Shown: positions 26,144-33,698 of the stretch, in pieces | How positions within the stretch are numbered: position 1 is the first letter of the stretch | Layout of the letters: each line of letters begins with the position of its first letter | Source of the DNA: an uncultured Phascolarctobacterium sp. | GTDB taxonomy: Bacteria > Bacillota > Negativicutes > Acidaminococcales > Acidaminococcaceae | DNA: 44,543 bases | Assembly: GCA_905207485.1 (NCBI GenBank) | Contig: CAJLLL010000006.1 | Span: 1 to 44,543, forward strand | Reading direction: 5' to 3' | Notes under the pieces: generated by a model | The model's input: only the letters and a program-made list of their open reading frames with translations | Told to the model about the DNA's origin: nothing | Database searches by the model: none | Translations under genes and position numbers: made by a program

Positions 26144-26189
26144 AAAAGCAATACCTCTTACTTAAAATGTAAGAATGGTATTGCTTTTT
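26144..26189 (+). terminator. Rho-independent terminator of the small HTH gene
   Basis: 12-bp stem AAAAGCAATACC/GGTATTGCTTTT (26144-26155, 26177-26188) with an inner CTTAC/GTAAG extension. The toxin promoter -35 overlaps its right arm. Confidence 0.88.
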
Positions 26190-26209
26190 AATTTAATGAC
26201 TGTTAGAAT
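26181..26209 (+). promoter_or_regulatory. Promoter of the type I toxin mRNA
   Basis: TTGCTT (26181-26186), 17-base spacer, TAGAAT (26204-26209), extended -10 TG at 26201-26202. Transcription should begin near 26216. Confidence 0.6.
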
Positions 26210-26269
26210 ATTACAGCACGGAGTTTTGATGAAACGGTTTTCCACTCTGAATGAGTGGGGTGATGCCTT

Positions 26270-26347
26270 ATGACGGTGTATGAAAGCATTTCGTTAATGA
26301 TTGCTTTTGCAACGCTTGTAGTGCTCATTCTTTCGTTCCGCAAATAA
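26270..26347 (+). CDS. Holin-like small toxin peptide (type I toxin-antitoxin)
   Basis: 25 residues: a polar start (MTVYE), then one hydrophobic segment S-I-S-L-M-I-A-F-A-T-L-V-V-L-I-L-S-F and a basic R-K end. This matches the pattern M-x-x-Y-E-x-(I/L)-S-L-M-I-x-F-x-T-L of the Firmicute putative holin-like toxins (TxpA/BsrG-type relatives), which insert into the membrane and depolarise it or disturb the envelope when overproduced. The binding site GGGGTGAT lies 8 bases upstream. An antisense RNA is encoded opposite the 3' untranslated region (26355-26443), with strong promoter and terminator. Too short for standard gene callers. Length is at the short end of the family. Confidence 0.82.
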   Translation: MTVYESISLMIAFATLVVLILSFRK

Positions 26348-26354
26348 CGGCATG

Positions 26355-26443
26355 AAAAAAACCGTATAACAACGGTTACACGGCTTCCTTCTGACTTAAA
26401 ATCACATAGGGGAGACCGATGCGGCTAAACATCAATACTCCGT
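26355..26443 (-). ncRNA. Antisense RNA antitoxin
   Basis: Predicted RNA of about 90 nt read from the minus-strand promoter at 26450-26478 and ending at the intrinsic terminator AACCGT-loop-ACGGTT (26377-26360) followed by seven Us (26361-26355). It is fully complementary to the 3' untranslated part of the toxin mRNA, an arrangement like txpA/RatA, where pairing triggers RNase III cleavage and prevents toxin synthesis. Its first 16 nt (GCACGGAGTATTGATG) nearly equal the first 16 nt of the toxin mRNA. Confidence 0.75.
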
Positions 26444-26449
26444 GCTTTT

Positions 26450-26478
26450 ATTATACAAGTTTAAATTTTTATTTTCAA
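26450..26478 (-). promoter_or_regulatory. Promoter of the antitoxin RNA
   Basis: Minus strand TTGAAA (26478-26473), 17-base spacer, TATAAT (26455-26450). Stronger by consensus than the toxin promoter, as expected for an excess of antitoxin. Confidence 0.8.
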
Positions 26479-26480
26479 GT

Positions 26481-26520
26481 GCCTGTACAATGCTAAGTGC
26501 CGTACAGGCTTTTTTCTTTT
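26481..26520 (+). terminator. Terminator of the toxin mRNA
   Basis: GCCTGTAC/GTACAGGC (26481-26488, 26502-26509) followed by TTTTTTCTTTT. The toxin mRNA would therefore be about 300 nt and cover the whole antitoxin gene. The T run overlaps the 3' end of the CDF gene on the other strand. Confidence 0.85.
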
Positions 26521-27424
26521 AAAAATTATGGTGTGTTTCGCTGCAAGGGTTAATGTGTACCATGCAATGTTTAACTTCCGGAAATTTCTGCTCAATCTGT
26601 TCGTGAATGTTTTCGGCAATGGCGTGGGCTTCAACCAGCGTTAAATGGTCGTCGGCGCTTACTTCCACATCTACATATACGCGTGAGCCGAAAATACGGG
26701 TTTGCAGTTTATCGACATGGTCAACGCCTTGCTGGGCGGCAATAAGCTGCTGCATTTTTTCAACGGTTTCCTCATCACAGCTTCGGTCTACCATACGGTC
26801 TATGGCGTCGGTAAATACATCATAGGCGCCTTTAATAATCATCAGGCAAATAACAATAGCTGCAAGAGGGTCAAAAATAGGGTAGCCGAGCATAGCGCCG
26901 CTGATGCCTATAAGGCTGCCGACAGAGGTAAGCGCATCATTGCGGTGGTGCAGGGCATCGGCTAAAAGCGCGCCGCTGTTTATTTTTTTTGCAACGCCGC
27001 GGGTATACCAATACATGCCTTCTTTGCTGGCAATAGCCAAAAGCGCAACGGCAAGGGTTATTGTATCTGGCGCCGCAAGTTCTCCTTCGGTGCTGAAATG
27101 CAGTATTTTCTGCACTCCGGCAAAGCCGATGCCTATACCGGCAACTGCCAGAAGGGCTGACATTATAATGGAGGCGACACATTCCATGCGCTCATGCCCG
27201 TATTGGTGGTCGATATCCGATTCCTTGCCGGAAATTTTAATGCCTGCCATAACGATTAGGTTGCTGAAAATATCTGATGCCGAATCGACGGCATCAGAAA
27301 CAAGGGCGGCGGAATGTCCTAAAATGCCTGCCGCAAATTTAGAAGCTGCTAAAAAAACATTAAGTGCAATGCCCTTTTTTACGGTATCAAGAGCAAGGCT
27401 TTGATTTTTTTGTTCTTGCTGCAT
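26519..27424 (-). CDS. Cation diffusion facilitator, divalent metal exporter (Fe/Ni/Co candidate)
   Basis: 301 residues, six membrane segments and a cytoplasmic C-terminal domain (about 215-301), the usual CDF layout. It exchanges cytoplasmic metal(II) for protons. The TM2 site reads D-S-A-S-D (DxxxD, at V-S-D-A-V-D-S-A-S-D), whereas zinc-type members carry HxxxD; the TM5 site is H-H-R-N-D (HxxxD). This D-D/H-D set is that of FieF/YiiP. AAGGAG precedes the ATG. The leader contains a NiCo/czcD-type riboswitch, and the gene is divergent from the ferrous iron uptake genes, both pointing to a transition metal other than zinc, with iron(II) the most natural candidate. Confidence 0.9.
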   Translation of the reverse strand: MQQEQKNQSLALDTVKKGIALNVFLAASKFAAGILGHSAALVSDAVDSASDIFSNLIVMAGIKISGKESDIDHQYGHERMECVASIIMSALLAVAGIGIGFAGVQKILHFSTEGELAAPDTITLAVALLAIASKEGMYWYTRGVAKKINSGALLADALHHRNDALTSVGSLIGISGAMLGYPIFDPLAAIVICLMIIKGAYDVFTDAIDRMVDRSCDEETVEKMQQLIAAQQGVDHVDKLQTRIFGSRVYVDVEVSADDHLTLVEAHAIAENIHEQIEQKFPEVKHCMVHINPCSETHHNF

Positions 27425-27440
27425 GAAAAATTCTCCTTAA

Positions 27441-27560
27441 TAAACAAAATACATCTGCGGAACTACTGCTGTCCCGCAGATGTAGGAATAATCTGCTGCC
27501 GTGAGGCCCGGCTGCGTTGCAGCCTGATTAGTTTGTACTGTAGTTGCAGTGCAAAAATAT
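27441..27560 (-). ncRNA. NiCo (czcD) riboswitch in the CDF leader
   Basis: Minus-strand blocks match the NiCo aptamer as I remember it from the structurally studied example: GCAGCCGGGC (27515-27506), GGCAGCAGAT (27500-27491) and ATCTGCGGGACAG (27481-27469). Closing helix AACTAC/GTAGTT pairs 27545-27540 with 27466-27461. The expression platform is explicit: ACATCTGCGG (27483-27474) can instead pair with CCGCAGATGT (27460-27451) to form a terminator followed by ATTTTGTTTATT, which would be prevented when metal folds the aptamer, switching export on. Later work reported that czcD riboswitches respond to iron(II) as well. The second helix is shorter than in the example. Confidence 0.82.
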
Positions 27561-27567
27561 TAACTAA

Positions 27568-27596
27568 ATTGTAATAAGGCTTTGTTTTTTTGTCAA
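27568..27596 (-). promoter_or_regulatory. Promoter of the riboswitch-CDF transcript
   Basis: Minus strand TTGACA (27596-27591), 17-base spacer, TACAAT (27573-27568). RNA would start just upstream of the aptamer. Confidence 0.85.
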
Positions 27597-27641
27597 GCCT
27601 GTTTTGCAAAAGTTTATTTTAAAAAAGTTTAGTGCAACTTA

Positions 27642-27704
27642 TTGACAAAATAAGTTAGCGGCAGTAAACTATAACACATAGAATAAAAGTTAGTTAAAAC
27701 TAAC
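27642..27704 (+). promoter_or_regulatory. feo promoter with dyad operator
   Basis: TTGACA (27642-27647), 17-base spacer, TAAACT (27665-27670). Just downstream lies a perfect dyad GTTAGTT-aa-AACTAAC (27689-27704), and AAGTTAG words recur at about 27652 and 27720. The dyad resembles DtxR/MntR-type boxes (TTAGGT..ACCTAA) more than a Fur box, so an iron-dependent DtxR-family repressor is a reasonable guess. Confidence 0.55.
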
Positions 27705-27758
27705 CGAAAGCAGAATTTTAAGTTAGCGTAAGCTGTAAAGAAGGGGATGGTTGCAATT

Positions 27759-27968
27759 ATGCCGTTAACATTTGCCGCTGCCGGCGAGGTAAATACAATT
27801 AAGCTGATACGCGGAAAAATTGAAACAGTACGCCATCTGGAAAGCATGGGGTTTGTGGAAGGGGCAGCTATTACCGTCATATCCAAACTTGCCGGAAATT
27901 TAATCGTCAATGTTAAAGATGCGCGTGTTGCTTTAAACAAAGAACTTGCTTCAAAAATAATGATTTAA
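27759..27968 (+). CDS. feoA: FeoA-domain protein 1
   Basis: 69 residues from the preferred ATG; an ATG at 27747 touches the AAGGGG binding site directly and is less likely. Small SH3-like beta-barrel with the FeoA pattern: L-x-x-L-x-x-G-x-x-x-x-V-R-H-L-E-S-M-G-F-V-E-G-A-A-I-T-V then the N-L-I-V-N-V-K-D-A-R-V-A-L-N strand. FeoA proteins work with FeoB in ferrous iron uptake, binding its cytosolic part. It differs from the second FeoA and is followed by it after 12 bases. Confidence 0.88.
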   Translation: MPLTFAAAGEVNTIKLIRGKIETVRHLESMGFVEGAAITVISKLAGNLIVNVKDARVALNKELASKIMI

Positions 27969-27980
27969 CGGAGGTAGGCC

Positions 27981-28202
27981 ATGAAAACACTTAAAGATGT
28001 TGCAGTAGGCCAGACGGTTAAAGTAAGCCGGCTGGGGGGAGAGGGCGCCATCAGACGCCGCATAATGGATATGGGTATTACTAAAGGCACTGATATTTAT
28101 GTACGCAAAGTAGCGCCTTTGGGTGACCCTATTGAAGTTACCGTAAGAGGGTATGAACTTTCCCTGCGTAAAGGTGAAGCTGAAAATATTATGGTTGATT
28201 AA
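27981..28202 (+). CDS. feoA: FeoA-domain protein 2
   Basis: 73 residues. GGAGG precedes the ATG. Classical FeoA sequence: G-x-x-V-K-V-S-R-L-G-G-E-G-A-I-R-R-R-I-M-D-M-G-I-T-K-G-T, then V-R-K-V-A-P-L-G-D-P-I-E-V-T-V-R-G-Y-E-L-S-L-R-K-G-E-A-E, which is closer to consensus than the first copy. Placed 17 bases before feoB. Tandem FeoA genes of different sequence ahead of FeoB are frequent in anaerobic Firmicutes and may form a mixed regulator or spacer on FeoB. Confidence 0.93.
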   Translation: MKTLKDVAVGQTVKVSRLGGEGAIRRRIMDMGITKGTDIYVRKVAPLGDPIEVTVRGYELSLRKGEAENIMVD

Positions 28203-28219
28203 TTTAAGGAGGGATTAAA

Positions 28220-30364
28220 GTGGCTGTTAAAATTGCACTGGTCGGCAACCCTAACTGCGGCAAAACGACCATGTTTAATAATTTAACTGGCGCTAACCAG
28301 TATGTAGGCAACTGGCCGGGCGTTACGGTTGAGAAAAAAGAAGGTAAATTAAAAGGTTATAATGATGTAATTGTAACTGACCTGCCCGGTATTTATTCGC
28401 TGTCTCCGTATACATTGGAAGAAGTTGTTTCCCGTAATTATCTTATTAACGAACGGCCGGATGTCATTTTAAATCTGGTGGATGGCAGCAATATTGAACG
28501 CAACCTGTATCTGACCACGCAGCTTTTGGAAATGGGCCTGCCTGTTGTTATTGCTATTAACATGATTGATATTGTCCGTAAAAACGGAGATAAGATTGAT
28601 ATTAATGCCCTGAGCAAAAAACTTGGCTGTCCTATTGTTGAAACTTCTGCCTTAAGCGGGCTTGGCTTAAAAGAAGTTGCTGCCAAAGCGGTGGAACTTG
28701 CCAAAGCACAGCAGACAACCTGCAAACCGCTTGCTTTTGGCACCGAAGTGGAAAAAGCACTGGAAGAAATTAAATATATTATGGGCAGTTCTTTGCCGGA
28801 AACCGGTGCAAGATGGACTTTAATAAAACTGTTTGAACGTGACCGTGAAGTTTGGAAAAAATATAATTTGCCGGATGTTATTCAAAAACAGCTTGAAAAA
28901 ATTATCGGCGGTGTAGAAGAAAAACTTGATGATGACTGCGAAAGCATTATTACCAATGCCCGTTATGATTACATCAGCGATTTGATGGCTGACTGCGTAA
29001 AAAAAGTTAAAACCGGCATGACTACTTCCGATAAAATCGACCAGATTGTTACCAATCGTATTCTGGCGCTGCCGATTTTTGCTTTGGTAATGTTTTTTGT
29101 TTATTATATTTCGGTAACTACTATTGGTACCGATGTTACTGACTGGACTAATGACGTATTGTTTGGTGAAATGATTATGCCTTCCGTGCAGACGGCTATG
29201 GAAAATGCCGGTGCTGCGGAATGGCAGGTATCGCTTGTGGTTGACGGCATTATCGGCGGCCTGGGCGCACCGATTGGTTTTGTGCCGCAAATGGCGATAA
29301 TGTTCTTCCTGCTGGCGCTTCTTGAAGATTGCGGCTATATGGCGCGCATTGCTTTTATTATGGACCGCATTTTCCATAAATTCGGCCTTTCCGGCAAAAG
29401 CTTCATTCCGTTTTTAATTTCCTCCGGCTGCGGCGTTCCCGGCATTTTGGCAACGCGCACCATTGAAACGGAAACTGACCGCCGCATGACGATTATGACG
29501 ACAACCTTCATTCCGTGCGGTGCCAAACTTCCGGTTATTGCGCTTATCGCAGGTGCAATTATGGGCGGCGACTGGTATATGGCGCCTATCATGTACTTTA
29601 TCGGTATTGTTTCTGTTGTGTTTGCCTGCCTGATTTTGAAGAAAACCGAAATGTTTGCTGGCGACCCGGCTCCGTTTGTAATGGAATTGCCGCAATATCA
29701 TCTTCCGGCAGCTAAAAACGTATTGCTGCATACATGGGAACGCTGCTTTGCCTTCATTAAAAAAGTAGCAACCGTTTTGTTCCTTGTTTGCGTAGTAATG
29801 TGGTATCTTTCCACTTACGGCATTGGCGCTGAAGGTTACGGAATGGTTGAACCGGAAGACAGCTTTATTGCTGCTATGGGCGGAGCCATTGCCTGGATTT
29901 TTGCACCGCTTGGCTTTGGCGAGTGGCAGGCTGTTGCAGCTTCCATTTCCGGCTTTGTGGCCAAAGAAGCTATTGTAAGCACCATTGGCGTGCTGATTGG
30001 CGTTGGCGAACTTGCCGAAGACGATGCAAGCCTGTGGGCAGCAACAATGGGCATGTTCCAAAACCCGATGGCAGCGTTCAGCTTCCTGGTATTCAACCTG
30101 CTTGACAGCCCGTGCCTGGCGGCAATTACTACCATGAACAAAGAACTTGGCAGCCGTAAATGGCTGTGGTTCGCCATCATTTTCCAAAACGTGTTTGCTT
30201 ATGCAATGACCTTCCTCATTTATCAATTTGGCCTTGTGCTTATTATGGGTGAACCGTTCAGCGCAATGACCGCTATTGCCTGTGTGGTTGCGGTAATCAT
30301 GCTTTACATGATGTTCCGCCCTGCGCCGAAAGCCAAAACGTCCCTGCGTTCTGTAAATGCTTAA
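28220..30364 (+). CDS. feoB: Ferrous iron transporter FeoB
   Basis: 714 residues. G-protein-coupled Fe(II) importer of the inner membrane. The N-terminal GTPase domain has G1 GNPNCGKTT (9-17), G2 W-P-G-V-T-V-E, G3 D-L-P-G-I-Y-S-L and G4 N-M-I-D. A helical GDI-like region follows (to about 270), then two Gate-type membrane halves, each with a Cys motif (S-S-G-C-G-V-P-G in the first, L-D-S-P-C-L-A in the second) and F-I-P-C-G-A-K-L-P. Length is typical. feoA-feoA-feoB and the Cys-rich gene at 30456 form one transport locus under the dyad-containing promoter. Confidence 0.97.
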   Translation: MAVKIALVGNPNCGKTTMFNNLTGANQYVGNWPGVTVEKKEGKLKGYNDVIVTDLPGIYSLSPYTLEEVVSRNYLINERPDVILNLVDGSNIERNLYLTTQLLEMGLPVVIAINMIDIVRKNGDKIDINALSKKLGCPIVETSALSGLGLKEVAAKAVELAKAQQTTCKPLAFGTEVEKALEEIKYIMGSSLPETGARWTLIKLFERDREVWKKYNLPDVIQKQLEKIIGGVEEKLDDDCESIITNARYDYISDLMADCVKKVKTGMTTSDKIDQIVTNRILALPIFALVMFFVYYISVTTIGTDVTDWTNDVLFGEMIMPSVQTAMENAGAAEWQVSLVVDGIIGGLGAPIGFVPQMAIMFFLLALLEDCGYMARIAFIMDRIFHKFGLSGKSFIPFLISSGCGVPGILATRTIETETDRRMTIMTTTFIPCGAKLPVIALIAGAIMGGDWYMAPIMYFIGIVSVVFACLILKKTEMFAGDPAPFVMELPQYHLPAAKNVLLHTWERCFAFIKKVATVLFLVCVVMWYLSTYGIGAEGYGMVEPEDSFIAAMGGAIAWIFAPLGFGEWQAVAASISGFVAKEAIVSTIGVLIGVGELAEDDASLWAATMGMFQNPMAAFSFLVFNLLDSPCLAAITTMNKELGSRKWLWFAIIFQNVFAYAMTFLIYQFGLVLIMGEPFSAMTAIACVVAVIMLYMMFRPAPKAKTSLRSVNA

Positions 30365-30455
30365 TTAAAAATTTTGTGATATAATAGCGTTATATTAATG
30401 TAAGCTGCGCGGGCCTTGTGCCTGCGCAGTTTACGCACTAAAAGGAGGTACAGTT

Positions 30456-30626
30456 ATGATTAGCTGGATTATAAATGCTGTATTGCTGGTTGCGGTTGCT
30501 GCGGCCGCAAGATACTGCTGGAAAAAATTCCGCCGCGGCGAATGCATAGGCTGCTCCGAAGGCGGCTGCAATAGCTGTGCCGGAGGCTGCTGCCATTGCC
30601 ATGATGCGCAGCCGAAAACAAAATAA
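30456..30626 (+). CDS. FeoB-associated Cys-rich membrane protein
   Basis: 56 residues. AAAGGAGG precedes the ATG. One N-terminal membrane segment (about 3-21), a basic patch K-K-F-R-R, then a Cys-rich tail with C30, C33, C38, C41, C45, C46 and C48 (pattern CxxC-x4-CxxC-x3-CCHC). This is the usual build of the FeoB-associated Cys-rich membrane proteins (PF12669), which may handle Fe(II) or an Fe-S group at the FeoB mouth; their function is unproven. Between feoB and this gene lies an extended -10 (TGaTATAAT, 30377-30385) and a GC-rich hairpin (about 30404-30428), so it might have a separate transcript. Confidence 0.85.
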   Translation: MISWIINAVLLVAVAAAARYCWKKFRRGECIGCSEGGCNSCAGGCCHCHDAQPKTK

Positions 30627-30647
30627 CCGCCTTATACTGTTATCCGC

Positions 30648-30676
30648 TTGACATCACGCCTGTTAATTGATAAGAT
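30648..30676 (+). promoter_or_regulatory. Promoter of the T-box-valS transcript
   Basis: TTGACA (30648-30653), 17-base spacer, TAAGAT (30671-30676). Confidence 0.65.
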
Positions 30677-30682
30677 ATTAAC

Positions 30683-30930
30683 TATCAAAATACTGTTAAT
30701 AACTATGAACGGAAGTAGTAAAAGCACAGGCTTTTGCAGAGAGGGCGCGCATGGCTGCAACGTGCCTAAAGCAATGGCTTTGAAGTAGTCCGGGAGTTGG
30801 CAGGCTGAACTTAAAGTAAGTTTGCCCGTAAGCGTGCGTTAAGCGTTTCAAGGTGTCCGGCTTATGCCGGGAAGATAGGTGGTACCGCGATTTTTGTCGT
30901 CCTGTTTGTAATAAACAGGACGTTTTTTAT
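30683..30930 (+). ncRNA. T-box leader, valine-specific
   Basis: The T-box sequence AGGTGGTACCGCG (30877-30889) is intact, followed by the competing terminator CGTCCTGTTT/AAACAGGACG (30898-30907, 30913-30922) and a T run. In Stem I the AGTA loop strand is near 30717 and the opposite strand reads GAA-GTA-G with GTA at 30785-30787, the expected position of the specifier, coding for valine. AGAGAG (about 30739-30744) marks the distal stem. Uncharged tRNA-Val should stabilise the antiterminator and allow valS transcription. Confidence 0.93.
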
Positions 30931-30963
30931 TACTTTTGCAAATTTTTGACTGGAGGAATAAAC

Positions 30964-33621
30964 ATGACAGAAGAACACAACATCCCTAAAGTTTATGACC
31001 CCGCTTCTGTTGAAAAGAAATGGTATGAATTTTGGGAAAAGAACAGATATTTCCATGCTGAGCCGGAACCCGGCAAGAAGCCTTTCAGCATTGTAATTCC
31101 GCCCCCGAATATTACCGGCAAACTGCATATGGGCCATGCGCTTGATAATACATTGCAGGATATTTTAATCCGCTGGCACCGCATGATGGGCGATAACACC
31201 CTTTGGATGCCCGGTTACGACCATGCAGGCCTTGCAACGCAGATTAAAGTAGAAGAAGTTTTGAAAAAAGAAGAGGGAAAAACCCGTTTTGACCTTGGCC
31301 GCGAAGAATTTGTAAAACGCGTTTGGGAATGGAAGGAAGAATACGGCGACCGTATTATCAACCAGCTTAAGTGTCTTGGCATTTCCTGCGATTGGGAACG
31401 TAAACGCTTTACCATGGATGAAGGCTGCTCCCGCGCTGTACGCGAAACCTTTGTAAGCCTGTTTGAAAAAGGGCTTATTTATAAAGGCACGCGCATTACC
31501 AACTGGTGCGTTAACTGCCATACCGCATTGAGCGATATTGAAGTTGAACACGAAGATACTCCGGGCCATTTATGGTATGTGCGTTATCCGGTTATTGGCG
31601 AAGAAGATACCTATCTTACCATTGCTACCACCCGTCCGGAAACCATTCCCGGCGATACGGCCGTTGCCGTTAACCCGGAAGATGAACGTTATGCAAAACT
31701 TATCGGCAAAAAACTGCGCCTGCCTATCATTGGCAGAGAAATTCCCGTTATTGCCGATAGCTATGTAGATACTAAGTTCGGTACCGGCGCTGTAAAAATT
31801 ACGCCATCGCATGACCCCAATGACTATGAAATGGGACTGCGCCACAACCTGCCTGAAATTGTAGTTATCGGCAAGGACGGCATTATGACGGAAGAAGCAG
31901 GCCCGTTTGCAGGTTTGGAACGTTACGAATGCCGCAAACAGATTGTTGCCCGCTTAAAAGAAGAAGGCTATCTTGTTAAAATAGAAGAACACAGCCACGC
32001 TGTAGGCCATTGCCAGCGCTGCCATAATGTTGTAGAACCGCTGGTAAGCACTCAGTGGTTTGTAAAAATGCAGCCGCTTGTTAAAGCAGCTGTGGATTGC
32101 GTTACCGATGGACGTACCCAGTTTGTTCCGGAACGCTTTACCAAAAACTACACCGGCTGGATGGATAATATTCACGATTGGTGCATCAGCCGCCAGATTT
32201 GGTGGGGTCACCGCATTCCGGTCTGGTACTGCGATGACTGCGGCGAAATGAGCGCCAGCCGCACCGATTTGGAAAAATGCCCGAAATGCGGCAGCACGCA
32301 TATCCATCAGGACGAAGATGCGCTTGATACATGGTTCAGTTCTGCTTTGTGGCCGTTCTCAACCATGGGCTGGCCGGATAATACCGATATGCTGAAACAG
32401 TTCTATCCTACCAGCGTGCTTGTTACCGGCTATGATATTATTTTCTTCTGGGTTGCCCGCATGCTGATTATGGGTATGGAATTTATGAAGGAAATTCCGT
32501 TTGAAAAAGTATTTATCCATGGTTTGGTACGCGACAGCCAGGGCCGCAAAATGAGCAAATCCCTCGGCAACGGCATCGACCCGCTGGAAGTTATTGAAAA
32601 ATACGGCGCCGATACTCTGCGCTTTATGCTTATTACCGGCAATACTCCGGGCAATGACATGCGTTTCTACTGGGAACGTGTAGAAGGCACACGCAACTTT
32701 GCCAATAAAATTTGGAACGCATCCCGCTTTGCGCTGATGAATATGGAAGGTTATGACAAGGATGCGGAACTTGCTCCTTATACACTTGCTGATAAATGGA
32801 TTTTATCGCGCCTGCAGGATACCGTTAAAGATGTAACAGGACTGCTTGAACGCTTTGAACTTGGCGAAGCTGGACGCGCGATTTATGACTTTATCTGGAG
32901 CGAGGTTTGCGACTGGTACATTGAAATTGCCAAACCGCGCCTTTACAACAAAGAAGCGGCGGCAGAACGCGCAACTGCGCAGCATGTACTGGCAACCGTG
33001 CTGGTATCTGCCATGAAACTGCTGCATCCTTATATGCCGTTCATTACCGAAGAAATTTATCAGTGCCTGCCGCATGAAGCGGAAAGCATTATGATTTCCA
33101 AATGGCCCGTTGCTGATGAAAGCCTTATCGACCCCGAAGCAGAACGCGGCATGAGCGCTATTATGGACAGCATTAAAGCTATCCGCAATATGCGCGCAGA
33201 GGTTAACGCTAACCCCGGCAAAAAAATACCGGCAGTAATGCTTGTTGCTGATGACCTGCGTGAAGTTGTTGCATCAAACGACAGCTACATTAAACTTTTG
33301 GGCGGTATTGATAACCTTGAACTGCGCGCTATGGATGCTGAAAAACCTGAAAACGCCATGGCAGCAGTTGTAACCGGCATTGAAGTATATTTGCCGCTGG
33401 CAGGTTTAATTGATGTTGAAAAAGAAACCCAGCGTTTAAGCAAGGAGCTGGCAAGCATGGAAAAAGATTTGCAGCGCGTAAGCGGCAAACTGAACAATGC
33501 AGGCTTCCTCGCTAAAGCACCGGAAGACGTTATTGCCAAAGAACGTGCTAAATCCGAAGAATTAACCGGTAAAATTGAAGCTGTAAAAAAACGTATGGCA
33601 TATTTGGCAGAATTAAAGTAA
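30964..33621 (+). CDS. valS: Valyl-tRNA synthetase
   Basis: 885 residues. Class I synthetase charging tRNA-Val. H-M-G-H (55-58, in P-P-P-N-I-T-G-K-L-H-M-G-H) and K-M-S-K-S (529-533) are intact; the editing domain contains T-T-R-P-E-T-I-P-G-D-T-A-V-A-V. The C-terminal coiled-coil arm typical of ValRS starts near residue 815 (L-I-D-V-E-K-E-T-Q-R-L). The open frame extends upstream into the T-box, but GGAGG lies just before the ATG at 30964, which fixes the start. Expression depends on the T-box leader. Confidence 0.97.
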   Translation: MTEEHNIPKVYDPASVEKKWYEFWEKNRYFHAEPEPGKKPFSIVIPPPNITGKLHMGHALDNTLQDILIRWHRMMGDNTLWMPGYDHAGLATQIKVEEVLKKEEGKTRFDLGREEFVKRVWEWKEEYGDRIINQLKCLGISCDWERKRFTMDEGCSRAVRETFVSLFEKGLIYKGTRITNWCVNCHTALSDIEVEHEDTPGHLWYVRYPVIGEEDTYLTIATTRPETIPGDTAVAVNPEDERYAKLIGKKLRLPIIGREIPVIADSYVDTKFGTGAVKITPSHDPNDYEMGLRHNLPEIVVIGKDGIMTEEAGPFAGLERYECRKQIVARLKEEGYLVKIEEHSHAVGHCQRCHNVVEPLVSTQWFVKMQPLVKAAVDCVTDGRTQFVPERFTKNYTGWMDNIHDWCISRQIWWGHRIPVWYCDDCGEMSASRTDLEKCPKCGSTHIHQDEDALDTWFSSALWPFSTMGWPDNTDMLKQFYPTSVLVTGYDIIFFWVARMLIMGMEFMKEIPFEKVFIHGLVRDSQGRKMSKSLGNGIDPLEVIEKYGADTLRFMLITGNTPGNDMRFYWERVEGTRNFANKIWNASRFALMNMEGYDKDAELAPYTLADKWILSRLQDTVKDVTGLLERFELGEAGRAIYDFIWSEVCDWYIEIAKPRLYNKEAAAERATAQHVLATVLVSAMKLLHPYMPFITEEIYQCLPHEAESIMISKWPVADESLIDPEAERGMSAIMDSIKAIRNMRAEVNANPGKKIPAVMLVADDLREVVASNDSYIKLLGGIDNLELRAMDAEKPENAMAAVVTGIEVYLPLAGLIDVEKETQRLSKELASMEKDLQRVSGKLNNAGFLAKAPEDVIAKERAKSEELTGKIEAVKKRMAYLAELK

Positions 33622-33641
33622 AATTAAATAAAGGTCTATTG

Positions 33642-33670
33642 CGGCGCGGCATTTTGACCGCGCCGTTTTT
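33642..33670 (+). terminator. Terminator between valS and folC
   Basis: Perfect 8-bp GC stem CGGCGCGG/CCGCGCCG (33642-33649, 33658-33665) and T5. folC follows after only 29 bases without an obvious new promoter, so this may be a partial terminator that lowers folC expression relative to valS. Confidence 0.85.
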
Positions 33671-33698
33671 ACATACTAAAACAACCGGGAGAAGAACA

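Noticed and set aside
27600..27760. Fur box in the feo control region
   Set aside because: No GATAATGATTATC-like hexamer array; the visible dyad is of a different type.
29414..30226. 270-codon antisense open frame in feoB
   Set aside because: Shadow of feoB with His/Asn/Lys-rich text and no start signal.
30853..30963. N-terminal extension of valS
   Set aside because: Lies within the T-box antiterminator and terminator; the ATG at 30964 has a proper GGAGG and matches normal ValRS length.
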